From Nitrosophilus kaiyonis (GTDB taxonomy: Bacteria; Campylobacterota; Campylobacteria; Campylobacterales; Nitratiruptoraceae), in assembly GCF_027943725.1 (NCBI RefSeq), contig NZ_AP025696.1:597501-661500 (forward strand): a stretch of DNA of 64,000 nucleotides, written 5' to 3'. The notes under the pieces were generated by a model. The model was given only the letters and a program-made list of their open reading frames with translations. It had not been told where the DNA came from and searched no databases. Below are positions 45,906 to 55,266 of this stretch, piece by piece. A program made the translations under genes and the position numbers. Numbering within the stretch: position 1 is the stretch's first letter; each line of letters starts with the position of its first letter.

Positions 45906-47174
45906 ATGAAAAAATTACTTATTTTTTCACTTGTAGGAGTTTTGTTAAATGCAAGTGAATTAAGTGAGCTTTTTAAAGAGTTAAAGAAAAAACCTGTAAC
46001 CAAGATAGATGAAGAGTTGGTAAAGATTACAAAATTAAAAAAGCAAAAAGTTATTGATGAGCTATATCCATCAATTAATCTTTTTGCAACATATGAGCAC
46101 TATACAAAATATACAAATCTTCGTCCTGTCCCACCACCAGAGGCCAACTCTTTAATAGCTCATAAAGAGGCTTTGCCATTTGCAAAGGATATAAGAAGAG
46201 TTGGGGCAAGTTTTGATATGCCTCTTTTTGTAAAAGAGCTTTTTACTTTGCAAGATAAATTAAATCATATCATTAAAAGTGCAGAATACAAAAAAAATAT
46301 AGATATTTATAAAAATGAAGCCATAATTTTAGCAAGCTATGCAAATCTAAACTATCTAAAAGAGCTTGAAAATACACTAATTGCAAGGGAAAAATCATTA
46401 AATAAAACATATGAAGATTTAAAGATAAAAGTAGATAGTGGAAGAGCTGCTCCAATTGCTCTTGATAAGATTGAAAGCGCAATTGATTCAATAAAGATTA
46501 CTTTGCAAAAAATAAAAACAAATGAAACTTTGGCAAAAGAGAAAATTGCATCTTTAGTTGGAAGGGAACCAAAAAATATTACTAAAATTGAGCAGATAAA
46601 TAGTTTAAATACCAATAGTTTTTATACATTAAAACCATTAAAAGAGCAATTAAATGCTGCAAAATATGATTTAAAAGCAAAAAAGGAAAAATTTTTGCCA
46701 AAGCTATTTTTAAGTGGCAAATATACGCAAAATTATGCAGATGAAGATGTTATGTTTGATAAAAGTATAAATACAGGTTATGGAAATATTTTATTAAAAC
46801 TTGTTATTCCTATCTCTAAAAGCAAATTTACAGATATAGAGATATCAAAAAGAGAGCTTATACAAAAAAATGAAAACTTAATAAAAACGCAGATTGAATT
46901 AAAAGCAAAAGCAAAATCTTTAAAAAATCAGTTAAAAATATATAAAAATATGCAAAAGATAGCTCATCAAAAAGTAAAAAGGCAAAAAGAGCTTTTAAGA
47001 TATGCAAAAACTGCCTTTGATGTTGAAAGGATTACAGAAGAGGAGTATCTAAGATATGAAGATAATCTACTACAAGCTCAAGCAGAGCTATCTCAAATAA
47101 AAGCAAAATATTGGCAGACTTTAGCTCAGCTTGCAGTAATTTATGGAAATGATTTAGAAAGGATTGTAAAATGA
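45906..47174 (+). CDS. TolC-family outer-membrane efflux protein
   Basis: This 422-residue protein has a signal peptide (MKKLLIFSLVGVLLNA) and long alpha-helical coiled-coil halves (residues about 110-210 and 300-415) typical of TolC. SGRAAPIALDKIESAIDSIK near residue 178 matches the conserved repeat pattern. It forms the exit duct of the tripartite pump. It follows tetR by 9 bases and overlaps the adaptor gene by 4. Confidence 0.88.
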   Translation: MKKLLIFSLVGVLLNASELSELFKELKKKPVTKIDEELVKITKLKKQKVIDELYPSINLFATYEHYTKYTNLRPVPPPEANSLIAHKEALPFAKDIRRVGASFDMPLFVKELFTLQDKLNHIIKSAEYKKNIDIYKNEAIILASYANLNYLKELENTLIAREKSLNKTYEDLKIKVDSGRAAPIALDKIESAIDSIKITLQKIKTNETLAKEKIASLVGREPKNITKIEQINSLNTNSFYTLKPLKEQLNAAKYDLKAKKEKFLPKLFLSGKYTQNYADEDVMFDKSINTGYGNILLKLVIPISKSKFTDIEISKRELIQKNENLIKTQIELKAKAKSLKNQLKIYKNMQKIAHQKVKRQKELLRYAKTAFDVERITEEEYLRYEDNLLQAQAELSQIKAKYWQTLAQLAVIYGNDLERIVK

Positions 47175-48262
47175 AAAAATGGCTTAAAATACTGATTTTT
47201 TTGGTGATTATTGTGCTTTTAATTGTTGGTGCGGTTAGACTAGTTAAAAAGAAAAAAGCTCAGCTTGCATCTACTCCTATTGCTAAAGAGTATGCTGTAG
47301 TTGTAAAAACATTTAAACCTATTAAAAAGAGTCTAACTCTTACAACTTCTTATATATCATTAGTTAAAAATGATATAAACAGTGTAGTTTCTTCAAAATT
47401 TCCTGGGAGAGTTTTATATGTAAAAAAAGAAGCAGATTTAGTTAAAAAGGGAGATGTTGTAGCAAAAATAGATGATACAAATCTAAAAACAAAACTAAAC
47501 TCACTAAATTTACAAATAGAATCAACAAAAAATGAAATCTCTTCAACAAAGACTATCTTAAATAATCTTTATAAAATTCATGAAAGAACGCAAAAACTTT
47601 TAAAGGTAAAAGGTGCTTCAATCGAGCAGTATGAAAAAGAGCAAAACCAAATAGAAGCTACAAAAGCAAAATTATCAAACTTACAAGCAAAATTATCAAG
47701 CTTAAAAGAAAGCATAAAAGAGATAAAAAATGAGCTAACTTATGCAACTTTAAAAGCAAATATTGATGGAGTTGTAGCAAAGCAGTTTTTACATATTGGC
47801 GATTTAGCAATGCCAGGACATCCAATATTGAAGATAAACTCAGATAAAGGAAATTATCTTTTAGTTAGAGTTCCAAAAGATATAGATATTTTTGGAGTAG
47901 TTTATAAAAATAAAATATTTCCTGTAAAAAAGCTAAATTCTACATTTAACTCATTAAATGAGTATAGAGTTGATGTTAAAGATAAAGATTTAGTTGAAGG
48001 TCAAAGAGTAGATATTGATGTTATTACTTATAAAGGAGAAGCAATTTTACTTCCAAAAGACACTATTTTAAATAGAGATGGAAAAAGCTATGTTTTAGTA
48101 GTAAAAGGTGATAAGGCTGAGCCAAAAGAGATAAATATAGTTACAAACTCTCAAGATGGAGTTGTAGTAAAAGAGGATTTAGAGGGTGTTAAATTGGTGG
48201 TTGCAAAACCAGATATTTTATTGAAATTATTGAGTGGAATAAAATTGAAAGAGACTAAATAG
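47171..48262 (+). CDS. RND efflux periplasmic adaptor (MFP) subunit
   Basis: This 363-residue protein has one N-terminal membrane anchor (LKILIFLVIIVLLIVGAV). A lipoyl-like half is GRVLYVKKEADLVKKGDVVAKID near residue 78. A coiled-coil hairpin covers residues about 100-195, and the second lipoyl half is LKANIDGVVAKQFLHIGDLAMPGHPILKI near residue 196. It links the RND pump to the TolC-like duct. Confidence 0.9.
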   Translation: MKKWLKILIFLVIIVLLIVGAVRLVKKKKAQLASTPIAKEYAVVVKTFKPIKKSLTLTTSYISLVKNDINSVVSSKFPGRVLYVKKEADLVKKGDVVAKIDDTNLKTKLNSLNLQIESTKNEISSTKTILNNLYKIHERTQKLLKVKGASIEQYEKEQNQIEATKAKLSNLQAKLSSLKESIKEIKNELTYATLKANIDGVVAKQFLHIGDLAMPGHPILKINSDKGNYLLVRVPKDIDIFGVVYKNKIFPVKKLNSTFNSLNEYRVDVKDKDLVEGQRVDIDVITYKGEAILLPKDTILNRDGKSYVLVVKGDKAEPKEINIVTNSQDGVVVKEDLEGVKLVVAKPDILLKLLSGIKLKETK

Positions 48263-48357
48263 TAATTAGTAATTGGTGTATTGGTTATTAGTATTTATTA
48301 AGATTTTTTGAGATTTTTAAAACCAATATACCAATACACTAATACACTAATAACCAA
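48260..48357. repeat. Heptad-periodic inverted-repeat element before the RND gene
   Basis: The left arm has TAGTAAT twice, then TGGTGTA, TTGGTTA, TTAGTAT. The right arm (48320-48357) has CCAATAT, ACCAATA, CACTAAT, ACACTAA, TAACCAA. The arms are complementary over about 35 bases with a short T-rich loop. It ends before AAAAGGATATTTAAATG, the start of the RND gene. Confidence 0.65.
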
Positions 48358-48371
48358 AAAAGGATATTTAA

Positions 48372-51300
48372 ATGTTTGAATATTTTTATAAAAGACCATA
48401 TCTACTATTTAGCTTGATTGTTGGCTTTTTTGTGATGGGGATTATTGGTTTAAAATCTCTTCCTAAAAATCTATTTCCTGATGCAAATAGACCGCAAGTT
48501 GTGGTAATTACTTCAATTCCAGGAGCTACTGCAGAGGTTGCTGCAAGTACTGTTAGTAAGCCAATAGAAGAGGAGATTAGTAGAATCAGCCTTGTTAGAG
48601 ATGTATCAAGCATAAATGTTGCAAACTTTTCTATAGTAAAGGCTGAATTTGAATATGAAAAGGGGCTTGAAGCAGCTGCAGTGGATGTAGCAAATGCTTT
48701 GTCTATAGCTAAAAGTAAACTACCTAAAAATGCAAATCCATCTATTTATACAGTTGGAGATTTTACGCTTCCTGTTGAAGTTGTAGCACTCTCTCCAAAA
48801 AATAAAAATATAAGTTTAGCGGAGATTAGAAAGATTGCAGAATCGCATATAAAACCATATCTCTTAGCAAATCCTCATATAGGAAATGTTGAGGTTTTTG
48901 GCGGGTATCAGAGTGCGATAAATATAGAAGTTGATCCATTTAAAGCAAAAAAATATGGTATTAGTTTTGATAATTTAGCAAAAGCTCTTTTTGCAATCAA
49001 TAAAGATATTCCTATTGGTTTTACTAAAAGTAAAGATAGCTTTTATACTGTTACATTTTATGGTGAAAAAGATAATATTGAAAAATTAAAAAATATTAAT
49101 ATCTTGCCAAATGTAAAACTAAGTGACATTGCAAAAGTTAGCTGGAGTTATAAAAAAAGAACAAGTGGCTATCTTGGAAATGGAAAAAATGCAATTGCCT
49201 TGTCTATTCAGAGAGCTCCAGCTGGAAGTGTTTTAGATGTTAGTGATGCTGCAAGAATAGAGATTGAAAAACTAAAAAAGCTATATCCAAATATAGATTT
49301 TCAAATAGCTGACACTCAAAGGGATTTAATAGAGACTGCAAATACTAATATGCTTGAAGCTTTAAGAGATGCAATTATCTATACCCTTTTAGTACTACTT
49401 TTCTTTCTTGGAAATTTTAGAGCTATAATTGCTGCTGGTATTTCTATACCACTTGTTTTCTTTGGAACTATAGCAATTATTTGGCTAACTGGAGGTGAAT
49501 TAAATATTGTTATCTATACAGCAATAATTCTTGCTCTTGGAATGCTGGTAGATGATGCAGTTGTTGTTCTTGAAAATATTGAAAGGCATCTTGAGCTTCA
49601 CGAAGATATGCAAACAGCTATCATTAAAGGGACAAAAGAGGTTTTAGGACCTGTATTTGCAGGAACAGTTGGTACAATTGCTATTATTTTTCCACTGATG
49701 TTCGTTGGAGACTTTCCACAGCATATATTTAGACCGCTTATTTCAACACTAATTATTGCTCTGCTTGTGAGCTATTTTTTATCTATTACATTTATTCCAA
49801 GATTTTCTGCTGTCCTTTATAAAAATGGAACAGGCAAAACAAAGATAGAAAAATGGTTTGAAAAGGTTTATGAAAATTCATTGGGACTTTTAATTGGTCC
49901 ATATCTTAGCGTTATAAAATTTTCTAATGGAAAATGGTGGGCGCTAAGAAGAATGCTTTTAACTGCTGCAGTTGTTTTAACTTTTATATTGAGTTTAAAA
50001 AATGTAATGCCTCTTATTGGCAAAGATGTAATGCCTCCTATGGATACAGGAATTATTAAAGCGCAAGTTGCTTTTAGTGCAAATGAGACAGTTGATGATG
50101 CTGAAAAAAAACTTAAAAAGTTTCTAACTTGGCTTCATAAACAGCCTTGGGTAAAAACAAGCTCTGTTGCTTTTGGTAGTGAATCTGGAGTTTTAAGCCT
50201 TGGAAGTGGAAATCTTCCAACTGAAGCAACAATTACAATAAATGCTGTAAATAGATTTGAAAGAGATAAGAGTATTTGGGAGCTTGAAAATATTATTAGA
50301 GATGAAATTGCAAAACTTCCTGGAGTTAAGAAAAATGATGTATTTGATTTTGGAGCAACAGCTCTTTCTACTATAAAAGCGCCACTTGATATAAGAATAA
50401 AAGCAGCCGATTATGAAAAACTACCAGACATTGCAAAAGAGATAATTGATGAAATTAAAAATATAAAAGGATTAACCTCTATTAGCCAAAGTTGGGATAA
50501 AGATTTTAGTGAAGTAGAAATAAAAATAGATACAAACAAAGCTTTAAGCTATGGTATAACACCACTTCAAATTGCTATGCAAATCCCAATTAAAGGTCAA
50601 ATTGTGTCACTTGCAGCAGATATGGCTACTATGAATACACAATTTGTAAGACTATATCTAAAAGGAAAATTTAATGAAAATATACAAAATATAAAACTTC
50701 TTCCAATAAAAACAAAATTTGGTGAAATTCCACTTGCTGAGTTTGCAAAAATCTCTTATAAATTAACTCCAGCTAAAATTGAAAGAGATAAGCTTTTATA
50801 TAGTGTAGATGTAAATGGATATAGATCAAAAAGAGCTGTTACTCATATTACAGAAGATGCCAATAATGCTTTAAAAAATGTAGATACAACGGGATTTATA
50901 GTAACACAAGAAGGAGATATAGCTCAACTAAATGATAGCTTTAAAAGAATGATAAAAGCGATATCAATAGGTGTAATTATTTTAATAATGACATTAACTG
51001 CTATATATGAATCTGTTCGTCTTGCAATTATTATGATTTTGGTATTGCCACTTTCTATGATAGGGGCTGCTTGGGGCATGATGCTATTTGACAAACCAAG
51101 CTGTATGCCAAGTATGGTGGGACTTTTGCTTCTATTTGGAATAATTATAAAAAATGCAGTTTTATTAATTGACTTTTATAAAGAGTATAAAAAAGAGGGA
51201 GAGCCTCCATTTAAAGCTGCTCTAGAGAGTGTTAGAGTCAGATTTAGACCTGTTATGATGACAGCTTTTGGAACAATAGCAGGTATGATTCCAATAGCAT

Positions 51301-51476
51301 TAGAACAAGCAGTTGGGCTTGAGAGACTCTCTCCACTTGCAGATGTGGCAATTGGTGGACTTTTAGTTGGAACACTGCTTACTTTAATCTATGTTCCAAT
51401 GTATGCATATGCAACAGATCCTGATAACAGAAAAACAAATCCTATAGAAAAAGTTGAAGAGTTTATTGAAGAGTAA
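48372..51476 (+). CDS. RND efflux transporter permease
   Basis: This 1034-residue inner-membrane pump has 12 expected helices and two large periplasmic loops. Conserved features are FPDANRPQVVVITSIPGATAE near residue 37 and the proton-relay Asp pair in ALGMLVDDAVVVLENIERH near residue 393. GGLLVGTLLTLIYVPMYAY near the end is typical. Likely role is export of drugs or organic compounds. It belongs to the tetR-tolC-MFP operon, although a repeat element of about 100 bases precedes it. Confidence 0.95.
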   Translation: MFEYFYKRPYLLFSLIVGFFVMGIIGLKSLPKNLFPDANRPQVVVITSIPGATAEVAASTVSKPIEEEISRISLVRDVSSINVANFSIVKAEFEYEKGLEAAAVDVANALSIAKSKLPKNANPSIYTVGDFTLPVEVVALSPKNKNISLAEIRKIAESHIKPYLLANPHIGNVEVFGGYQSAINIEVDPFKAKKYGISFDNLAKALFAINKDIPIGFTKSKDSFYTVTFYGEKDNIEKLKNINILPNVKLSDIAKVSWSYKKRTSGYLGNGKNAIALSIQRAPAGSVLDVSDAARIEIEKLKKLYPNIDFQIADTQRDLIETANTNMLEALRDAIIYTLLVLLFFLGNFRAIIAAGISIPLVFFGTIAIIWLTGGELNIVIYTAIILALGMLVDDAVVVLENIERHLELHEDMQTAIIKGTKEVLGPVFAGTVGTIAIIFPLMFVGDFPQHIFRPLISTLIIALLVSYFLSITFIPRFSAVLYKNGTGKTKIEKWFEKVYENSLGLLIGPYLSVIKFSNGKWWALRRMLLTAAVVLTFILSLKNVMPLIGKDVMPPMDTGIIKAQVAFSANETVDDAEKKLKKFLTWLHKQPWVKTSSVAFGSESGVLSLGSGNLPTEATITINAVNRFERDKSIWELENIIRDEIAKLPGVKKNDVFDFGATALSTIKAPLDIRIKAADYEKLPDIAKEIIDEIKNIKGLTSISQSWDKDFSEVEIKIDTNKALSYGITPLQIAMQIPIKGQIVSLAADMATMNTQFVRLYLKGKFNENIQNIKLLPIKTKFGEIPLAEFAKISYKLTPAKIERDKLLYSVDVNGYRSKRAVTHITEDANNALKNVDTTGFIVTQEGDIAQLNDSFKRMIKAISIGVIILIMTLTAIYESVRLAIIMILVLPLSMIGAAWGMMLFDKPSCMPSMVGLLLLFGIIIKNAVLLIDFYKEYKKEGEPPFKAALESVRVRFRPVMMTAFGTIAGMIPIALEQAVGLERLSPLADVAIGGLLVGTLLTLIYVPMYAYATDPDNRKTNPIEKVEEFIEE

Positions 51477-51486
51477 AGGAGTGAAA

Positions 51487-51852
51487 ATGCAAACACCTAG
51501 ACCTGAACAAGTTATGAATATGATGAAAGAGCGCTTTGGAAAGTTGCCAAAGTCGATAGAAGATGCGGCAAAAGTTGATCCATCTTTAATAGTTGAGCAA
51601 GCTATTAGCTCAAAGCTTAGTATGCAAAGTGAAAAAAATACTCTCGATCCAAAAACAAGTACATTAATATTTTTAGCGGCTGCTTTGGCTCTTGGAAGCG
51701 AAGAGTGTGTAGAACTTAATACAAAAGCTGCTAAAAAAATGGGCGCAACAAATGAAGAGATACTCTCAGTCATCCGCATAGTTCGTCATGCAGCAGCAAG
51801 TAGTGTTGTTGGAGTAGCTGATGCTGCACTAAAAAATCTAAAAGAAGAGTGA
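51487..51852 (+). CDS. Carboxymuconolactone decarboxylase/AhpD-like protein
   Basis: This protein of about 121 residues has the CMD fold with LDPKTSTLIFLAAALALGSEECVELNTKAAKKMGATNEEILSVI near residue 55. The catalytic CxxC of AhpD is not present; only one Cys is seen in SEECVEL. So alkyl-hydroperoxide-linked redox activity is doubtful. The start MQTPRPEQ has GGAG upstream and follows the RND stop by 10 bases. Co-transcription with the pump is likely. Confidence 0.8.
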   Translation: MQTPRPEQVMNMMKERFGKLPKSIEDAAKVDPSLIVEQAISSKLSMQSEKNTLDPKTSTLIFLAAALALGSEECVELNTKAAKKMGATNEEILSVIRIVRHAAASSVVGVADAALKNLKEE

Positions 51853-51880
51853 TAACTCTTCTTTTTAAAAAGAGATATAA

Positions 51881-52771
51881 ATGGGATATCACCATCATCA
51901 CCATGTAGAAGGTAAAAATCTTTTTATCACCATTATCTTAAATATTATCATTACACTCTCCCAAATAGTGGGTGGAATATATGCAAACTCTTTATCACTT
52001 CTTAGTGATGCTATGCATAATCTGAGTGATGTTCTTACTTTAGTTATTGCATGGGCCGCAAATAAAATAGCTAAAAAACCATCAACTAAAAGCTATACTT
52101 TTGGCCTAAAAAGAGCAGAGATAATTGCAGCTTTGTTTAATGCCTCACTGCTTCTTGGGATTGCTATTTTTTTAATAGTAGAATCATTTCATAAATTTTT
52201 TTATCCACAAAGTGTTGATTCATTATGGGTTATTTGGCTTGGAATTTTAAGTATCCTTTTAAATACTCTTAGTGTTTTATTTGTCAAAAAAGATTCAGAA
52301 AAAAATATTAATATAAAAGCTGCCTATTTACATCTTTTAACAGATGTTTTTACATCTATTGCTGTTGTAATAGGTGGTTTACTTATGCAGTTTTATAAAA
52401 TCTACTGGGTCGACCCAGCTATTTCTCTTTTAATAGCTTTTTATCTGATATTTGCTTCAATTGATATTATAAAAGAATCTATCACTATTTTGATGGAGTT
52501 TGCTCCAAAATCTATAGATATAGAAAAGATTGCAGATGAAGTAAAAAAGATAAAAGAGGTGGAGAACATTCATCATATCCATATCTGGAGATTGGGAGAG
52601 CATGATATTTTTTTAGAAGCACACATCGATTTTAAAAAAAATCTATCTTTAAAAGAGGTAACACAAATAATTATTGATATAGAGAAACTTCTTTTTAAAA
52701 AATTTCATATTTCTCATGTCACATTACAGCCAGAGTTTCAAAGAGAAGATAATAAAGCTATAGTGGTTTAA
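51881..52771 (+). CDS. Cation diffusion facilitator (CzcD/ZitB-type) metal exporter
   Basis: This 296-residue protein has six membrane helices and a cytosolic C-terminal domain. The N-terminus is MGYHHHHHVEG with five consecutive His. The metal site lies in SLLSDAMHNLSDVL near residue 38 and AYLHLLTDVFTSIAVVIGG near residue 148, typical HxxxD pairs. IHHIHIWRLGEHDIFLEAHI near residue 227 is the C-terminal domain signature. It likely exports zinc or cobalt using protons. Confidence 0.93.
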   Translation: MGYHHHHHVEGKNLFITIILNIIITLSQIVGGIYANSLSLLSDAMHNLSDVLTLVIAWAANKIAKKPSTKSYTFGLKRAEIIAALFNASLLLGIAIFLIVESFHKFFYPQSVDSLWVIWLGILSILLNTLSVLFVKKDSEKNINIKAAYLHLLTDVFTSIAVVIGGLLMQFYKIYWVDPAISLLIAFYLIFASIDIIKESITILMEFAPKSIDIEKIADEVKKIKEVENIHHIHIWRLGEHDIFLEAHIDFKKNLSLKEVTQIIIDIEKLLFKKFHISHVTLQPEFQREDNKAIVV

Positions 52772-53055
52772 AAGTTATTTTTATGTACTAAAAGAAAAAA
52801 AGAATTTTGATGTATGTTTGAGAAGTTTTGATAATGATAAATGAAAGGGCATAAAAATAGGGTTTTAATAGATATTCAAGCTTATGCAAAAAATAAATTA
52901 AAAGTTATGAATATCAAATTCAAAAACAGATAGCATAAATAAGACTAGAGTATGGCTTACAAAATAAGAATTTGAAGCTAAATATATTTAGGGAGGCCTG
53001 TTAAATCTCATGTATTATTTCAAAGGTGTAAAAATTAAGGAGATAAAATTATAAA
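52772..53055 (+). promoter_or_regulatory. Gap before the iron operon with a Fur-box-like site
   Basis: This 284-base gap holds no convincing gene. GATAATGATAAATG at 52830-52843 resembles two GATAAT-type Fur hexamers and lies upstream of the FeoAB operon. AAGGAG stands at 53038-53043. Some short frames are present but lack start signals and recognisable similarity, so they could be decayed sequence. Fur control is inference. Confidence 0.35.
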
Positions 53056-53802
53056 ATGGGTAACGAGATTATTTATTATGCAATATACTTTTTTTTAACA
53101 TTGGTTCTTTCTACTCTTTTTGCAATGGGTGGAGTTGGAAGTGCTATAGCATTGGTGCCAGTGCTTCACTTTTTTGGATTGGAATTTAATCTATCTAAAG
53201 CAATTGGACTTTTTGTAAATACCTCAACAACTGTTACTGCAACTATTATGAATTTAAAAAGAAAAGTTTTAGATATTAAATTTGCTTTTCCACTTGCTAT
53301 ATCTTTAGCATTTGCTGCTCCAATTGGAGCATACTTTTCGAAAATTGTGCCAGAAAGCTTTGTAAAGATTATATTTATTGCTTTTTTGTTTTTTGCAGGT
53401 AGTATGTTACTTTTTGGAAGAAAGGAGCAAAAATTTCATTATGTCAAAATATGGGTATTGATAGTTTTAGGATCTATTGTAGGAGTTATAAGTGGGCTTT
53501 TAGGTGTTGGTGGTGGAAGTTTGCTTATGCCAATACTGATACTTCTTGGATTTGATGCTAAAAAAGTAGCTATTGCTATGAGCTTTGTGATTCCTTTTTC
53601 AACTTTTAGTGCATTTTTAACATATCTTAGTTTTGTAGAAATTGATTGGCTACTTTTGTTTATTGTAACAATTGCAGCAATTTTAGGTGGATATATAGGC
53701 AATTATATAATGCATTTTCACTTAAATCAAAAACATATAAAAAAGATTATAGGATTCTTGTTATACTTAATAGGAATAAAAATGATTTTTAGACTGGTTT
53801 AA
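53056..53802 (+). CDS. TauE/SafE (TSUP) family permease
   Basis: This 248-residue membrane protein has about eight helices. TSUP repeats show as LSKAIGLFVNTSTTVTATIMNLKR near residue 48 and GLLGVGGGSLLMPILILLGFDAKKVAIAMSFVIPFSTFSA near residue 147. The family moves sulfur compounds or other anions. Its location at the head of the feoAB operon, with no sulfur genes, suggests another substrate or a metal-linked role (inference). Confidence 0.88.
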   Translation: MGNEIIYYAIYFFLTLVLSTLFAMGGVGSAIALVPVLHFFGLEFNLSKAIGLFVNTSTTVTATIMNLKRKVLDIKFAFPLAISLAFAAPIGAYFSKIVPESFVKIIFIAFLFFAGSMLLFGRKEQKFHYVKIWVLIVLGSIVGVISGLLGVGGGSLLMPILILLGFDAKKVAIAMSFVIPFSTFSAFLTYLSFVEIDWLLLFIVTIAAILGGYIGNYIMHFHLNQKHIKKIIGFLLYLIGIKMIFRLV

Positions 53803-53811
53803 AGGTAAAAA

Positions 53812-54231
53812 GTGAGATTTTTAAATAAACTTATAGACTCTTTTAAAAATTTTTTCAAAATATCTCCAATGATTTTAGCTGTTATAGGGCTTATAGGAAT
53901 TTTTAAAGTTTTTATAACACCTGATATACTTTCATCACTTTTTACTAAAAATCCTATACTTGATACATTTATAGGACTATTTACTGGGGCTATTGCTGTT
54001 GGGCAGGCTCTTATTAGCTATATTTTAGGGGGAGAGTTATTAAATAGTGGTATATCTTTATATGGAGTAACTGCATTTATTTTAGCCTGGGTTACTCTTG
54101 GAATTGTGCAGCTTCCTCTTGAAGCAAGTGTCCTTGGTGCTAAATTTACAGTTTTTAGAAATATATTAGCACTTATTTTTACATTTTTAATAACTTTAGC
54201 AACAGTTTGGACATTAAAGTTTTTACAATGA
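53812..54231 (+). CDS. Half-size permease (UPF0718/ArsP-like), first
   Basis: This 139-residue protein has four likely helices. The segment GAIAVGQALISYILGGELLNSGISLYGVTAFILAWVTLGIVQLPLEASVLG resembles the repeat of ArsP_1/UPF0718 permeases (G...YxxxxxLxxxGxxxxxAF). It begins with GTG and ends as TGA overlapping the next ATG. It probably pairs with the next half-size permease. Family placement is moderate in confidence. Confidence 0.6.
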   Translation: MRFLNKLIDSFKNFFKISPMILAVIGLIGIFKVFITPDILSSLFTKNPILDTFIGLFTGAIAVGQALISYILGGELLNSGISLYGVTAFILAWVTLGIVQLPLEASVLGAKFTVFRNILALIFTFLITLATVWTLKFLQ

Positions 54232-54719
54232 GAGGGATTAGATTTCTGTTTTTAGTAGTTTTAGTTTATATTTTACTATTTTATTTTTTTCCACAAAAGA
54301 GTTTATTGGCTTTAAAAGAGTCATTTTCTGTTTTAATAAAAATTTTGCCTATTTTATTGGTAGTTATATTTTTTAATGCACTAATAAATTATTTTTTTAA
54401 ACCTAAAAAACTCTCTTATCATCTATCAAAAGATAGGGGAATAAAAGCTTGGATTATAGCTTTAATTGCAGGTATTTTAAGTCATGGCCCTATGTATGCG
54501 TGGTATCCATTGATAGAGGATTTGAAAAAAAAGGGGCTTAGAGACTCCCTTATTGCAATGTTTTTTTATGCAAGGGCAGTAAAACTTCCTATTTTGCCTT
54601 TAATGATTCATTATTTTGGGCTAAAGTTTGCTATAGTATTAAACATATATATTATCATTGGAGCAGTTTTACAAGGTATGATCGTTGAAAAAATAGAGAA
54701 AGGAAAAGAGTGGGTTTAG
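54228..54719 (+). CDS. Half-size permease (UPF0718/ArsP-like), second
   Basis: This 163-residue protein has four or five helices. GILSHGPMYAWYPLIEDLKKKGLRDSLIAMFFYARAVKLPILPLMIHYFGLKF repeats the pattern of the preceding protein. The ATG overlaps its stop (ATGA), so the two are made together and could form a heteromeric permease. A TTG at 54207 would give a longer overlapped form and is less likely. Substrate unknown. The Feo neighbours point to metals. Confidence 0.6.
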   Translation: MRGIRFLFLVVLVYILLFYFFPQKSLLALKESFSVLIKILPILLVVIFFNALINYFFKPKKLSYHLSKDRGIKAWIIALIAGILSHGPMYAWYPLIEDLKKKGLRDSLIAMFFYARAVKLPILPLMIHYFGLKFAIVLNIYIIIGAVLQGMIVEKIEKGKEWV

Positions 54720-55024
54720 AATATTGCTATCCTTTAAAAGAGGGTGAAATATTAAATGAAGATAAAGATTATCCACTTTTTGAAGTGACTATTCATGGAA
54801 GTGATGTTGAGAGAGTGAAATTATCAAAAAGATTGGTTTGTGCTGTGAAACATCTGCCTTTGAGGTTGAAAATTCATTATGAAAAAGATCCTTTAAAATC
54901 TATTGAGATAGGCGTAGCAAAAGATCCAACACTTACACTTAATGATAAGATTTTGTTAGAAGGACTTGTAAGTTCAGAAGAGATAACAAAAACTTTTGAA
55001 AATCTCCTTGAAGAGAAAAAATGA
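54710..55024 (+). CDS. Small thioredoxin-fold-like protein without CxxC
   Basis: This 104-residue protein starts at GTG 54710, overlapping the permease by 10 bases. Its second half (EIGVAKDPTLTLNDKILLEGLVSSEEITKTFENLL) follows the C-terminal pattern of small thioredoxins of the thioredoxin_3 type. The redox CxxC is missing; Cys occur only at residues 6 and 44. The first half contains LPLRLKIHYEKD. It may bind metal or regulate the permease (inference). It overlaps feoA by 4 bases. Confidence 0.5.
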   Translation: MGLEYCYPLKEGEILNEDKDYPLFEVTIHGSDVERVKLSKRLVCAVKHLPLRLKIHYEKDPLKSIEIGVAKDPTLTLNDKILLEGLVSSEEITKTFENLLEEKK

Positions 55025-55266
55025 GCCAAAAAAAACTTTCCCAAATGAAACCAAAAGAAAAAGGCATAATTAAAAAAATAGGTAATATTGGAGAGCTTAA
55101 AGATAGATTATTGGAGCTTGGAGCATTAACAAAAACACCAATAGAAGTAGTTCGTATAGCTCCATTTGGTGATCCAATTGAGCTTAAAATTGGAAATACC
55201 CATATAGCTATTAGAAAAAGTGAAGCAAAAAAAATAGAAGTAGAGACCTTTAAGGAAAGATATTGA
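55021..55266 (+). CDS. feoA: Ferrous iron transport protein FeoA
   Basis: FeoA is a small SH3-like protein that supports FeoB. The 81-residue protein has LSQMKPKEKGIIKKIGNIGELKDRLLELG and then APFGDPIELKIGNTHIAIRKSEA, matching the family. The start overlaps the preceding gene by 4 bases. The stop overlaps the feoB TTG start. The six-gene unit from 53056 to 57380 is one operon by spacing. Confidence 0.9.
   Translation: MSQKKLSQMKPKEKGIIKKIGNIGELKDRLLELGALTKTPIEVVRIAPFGDPIELKIGNTHIAIRKSEAKKIEVETFKERY

Noticed and set aside
52772-53055. A decayed transposase or other gene before the TSUP gene
   Set aside because: Fragments such as LQNKNLKLNIFREAC are too short and not recognisable, so I list the gap only as regulatory or empty.
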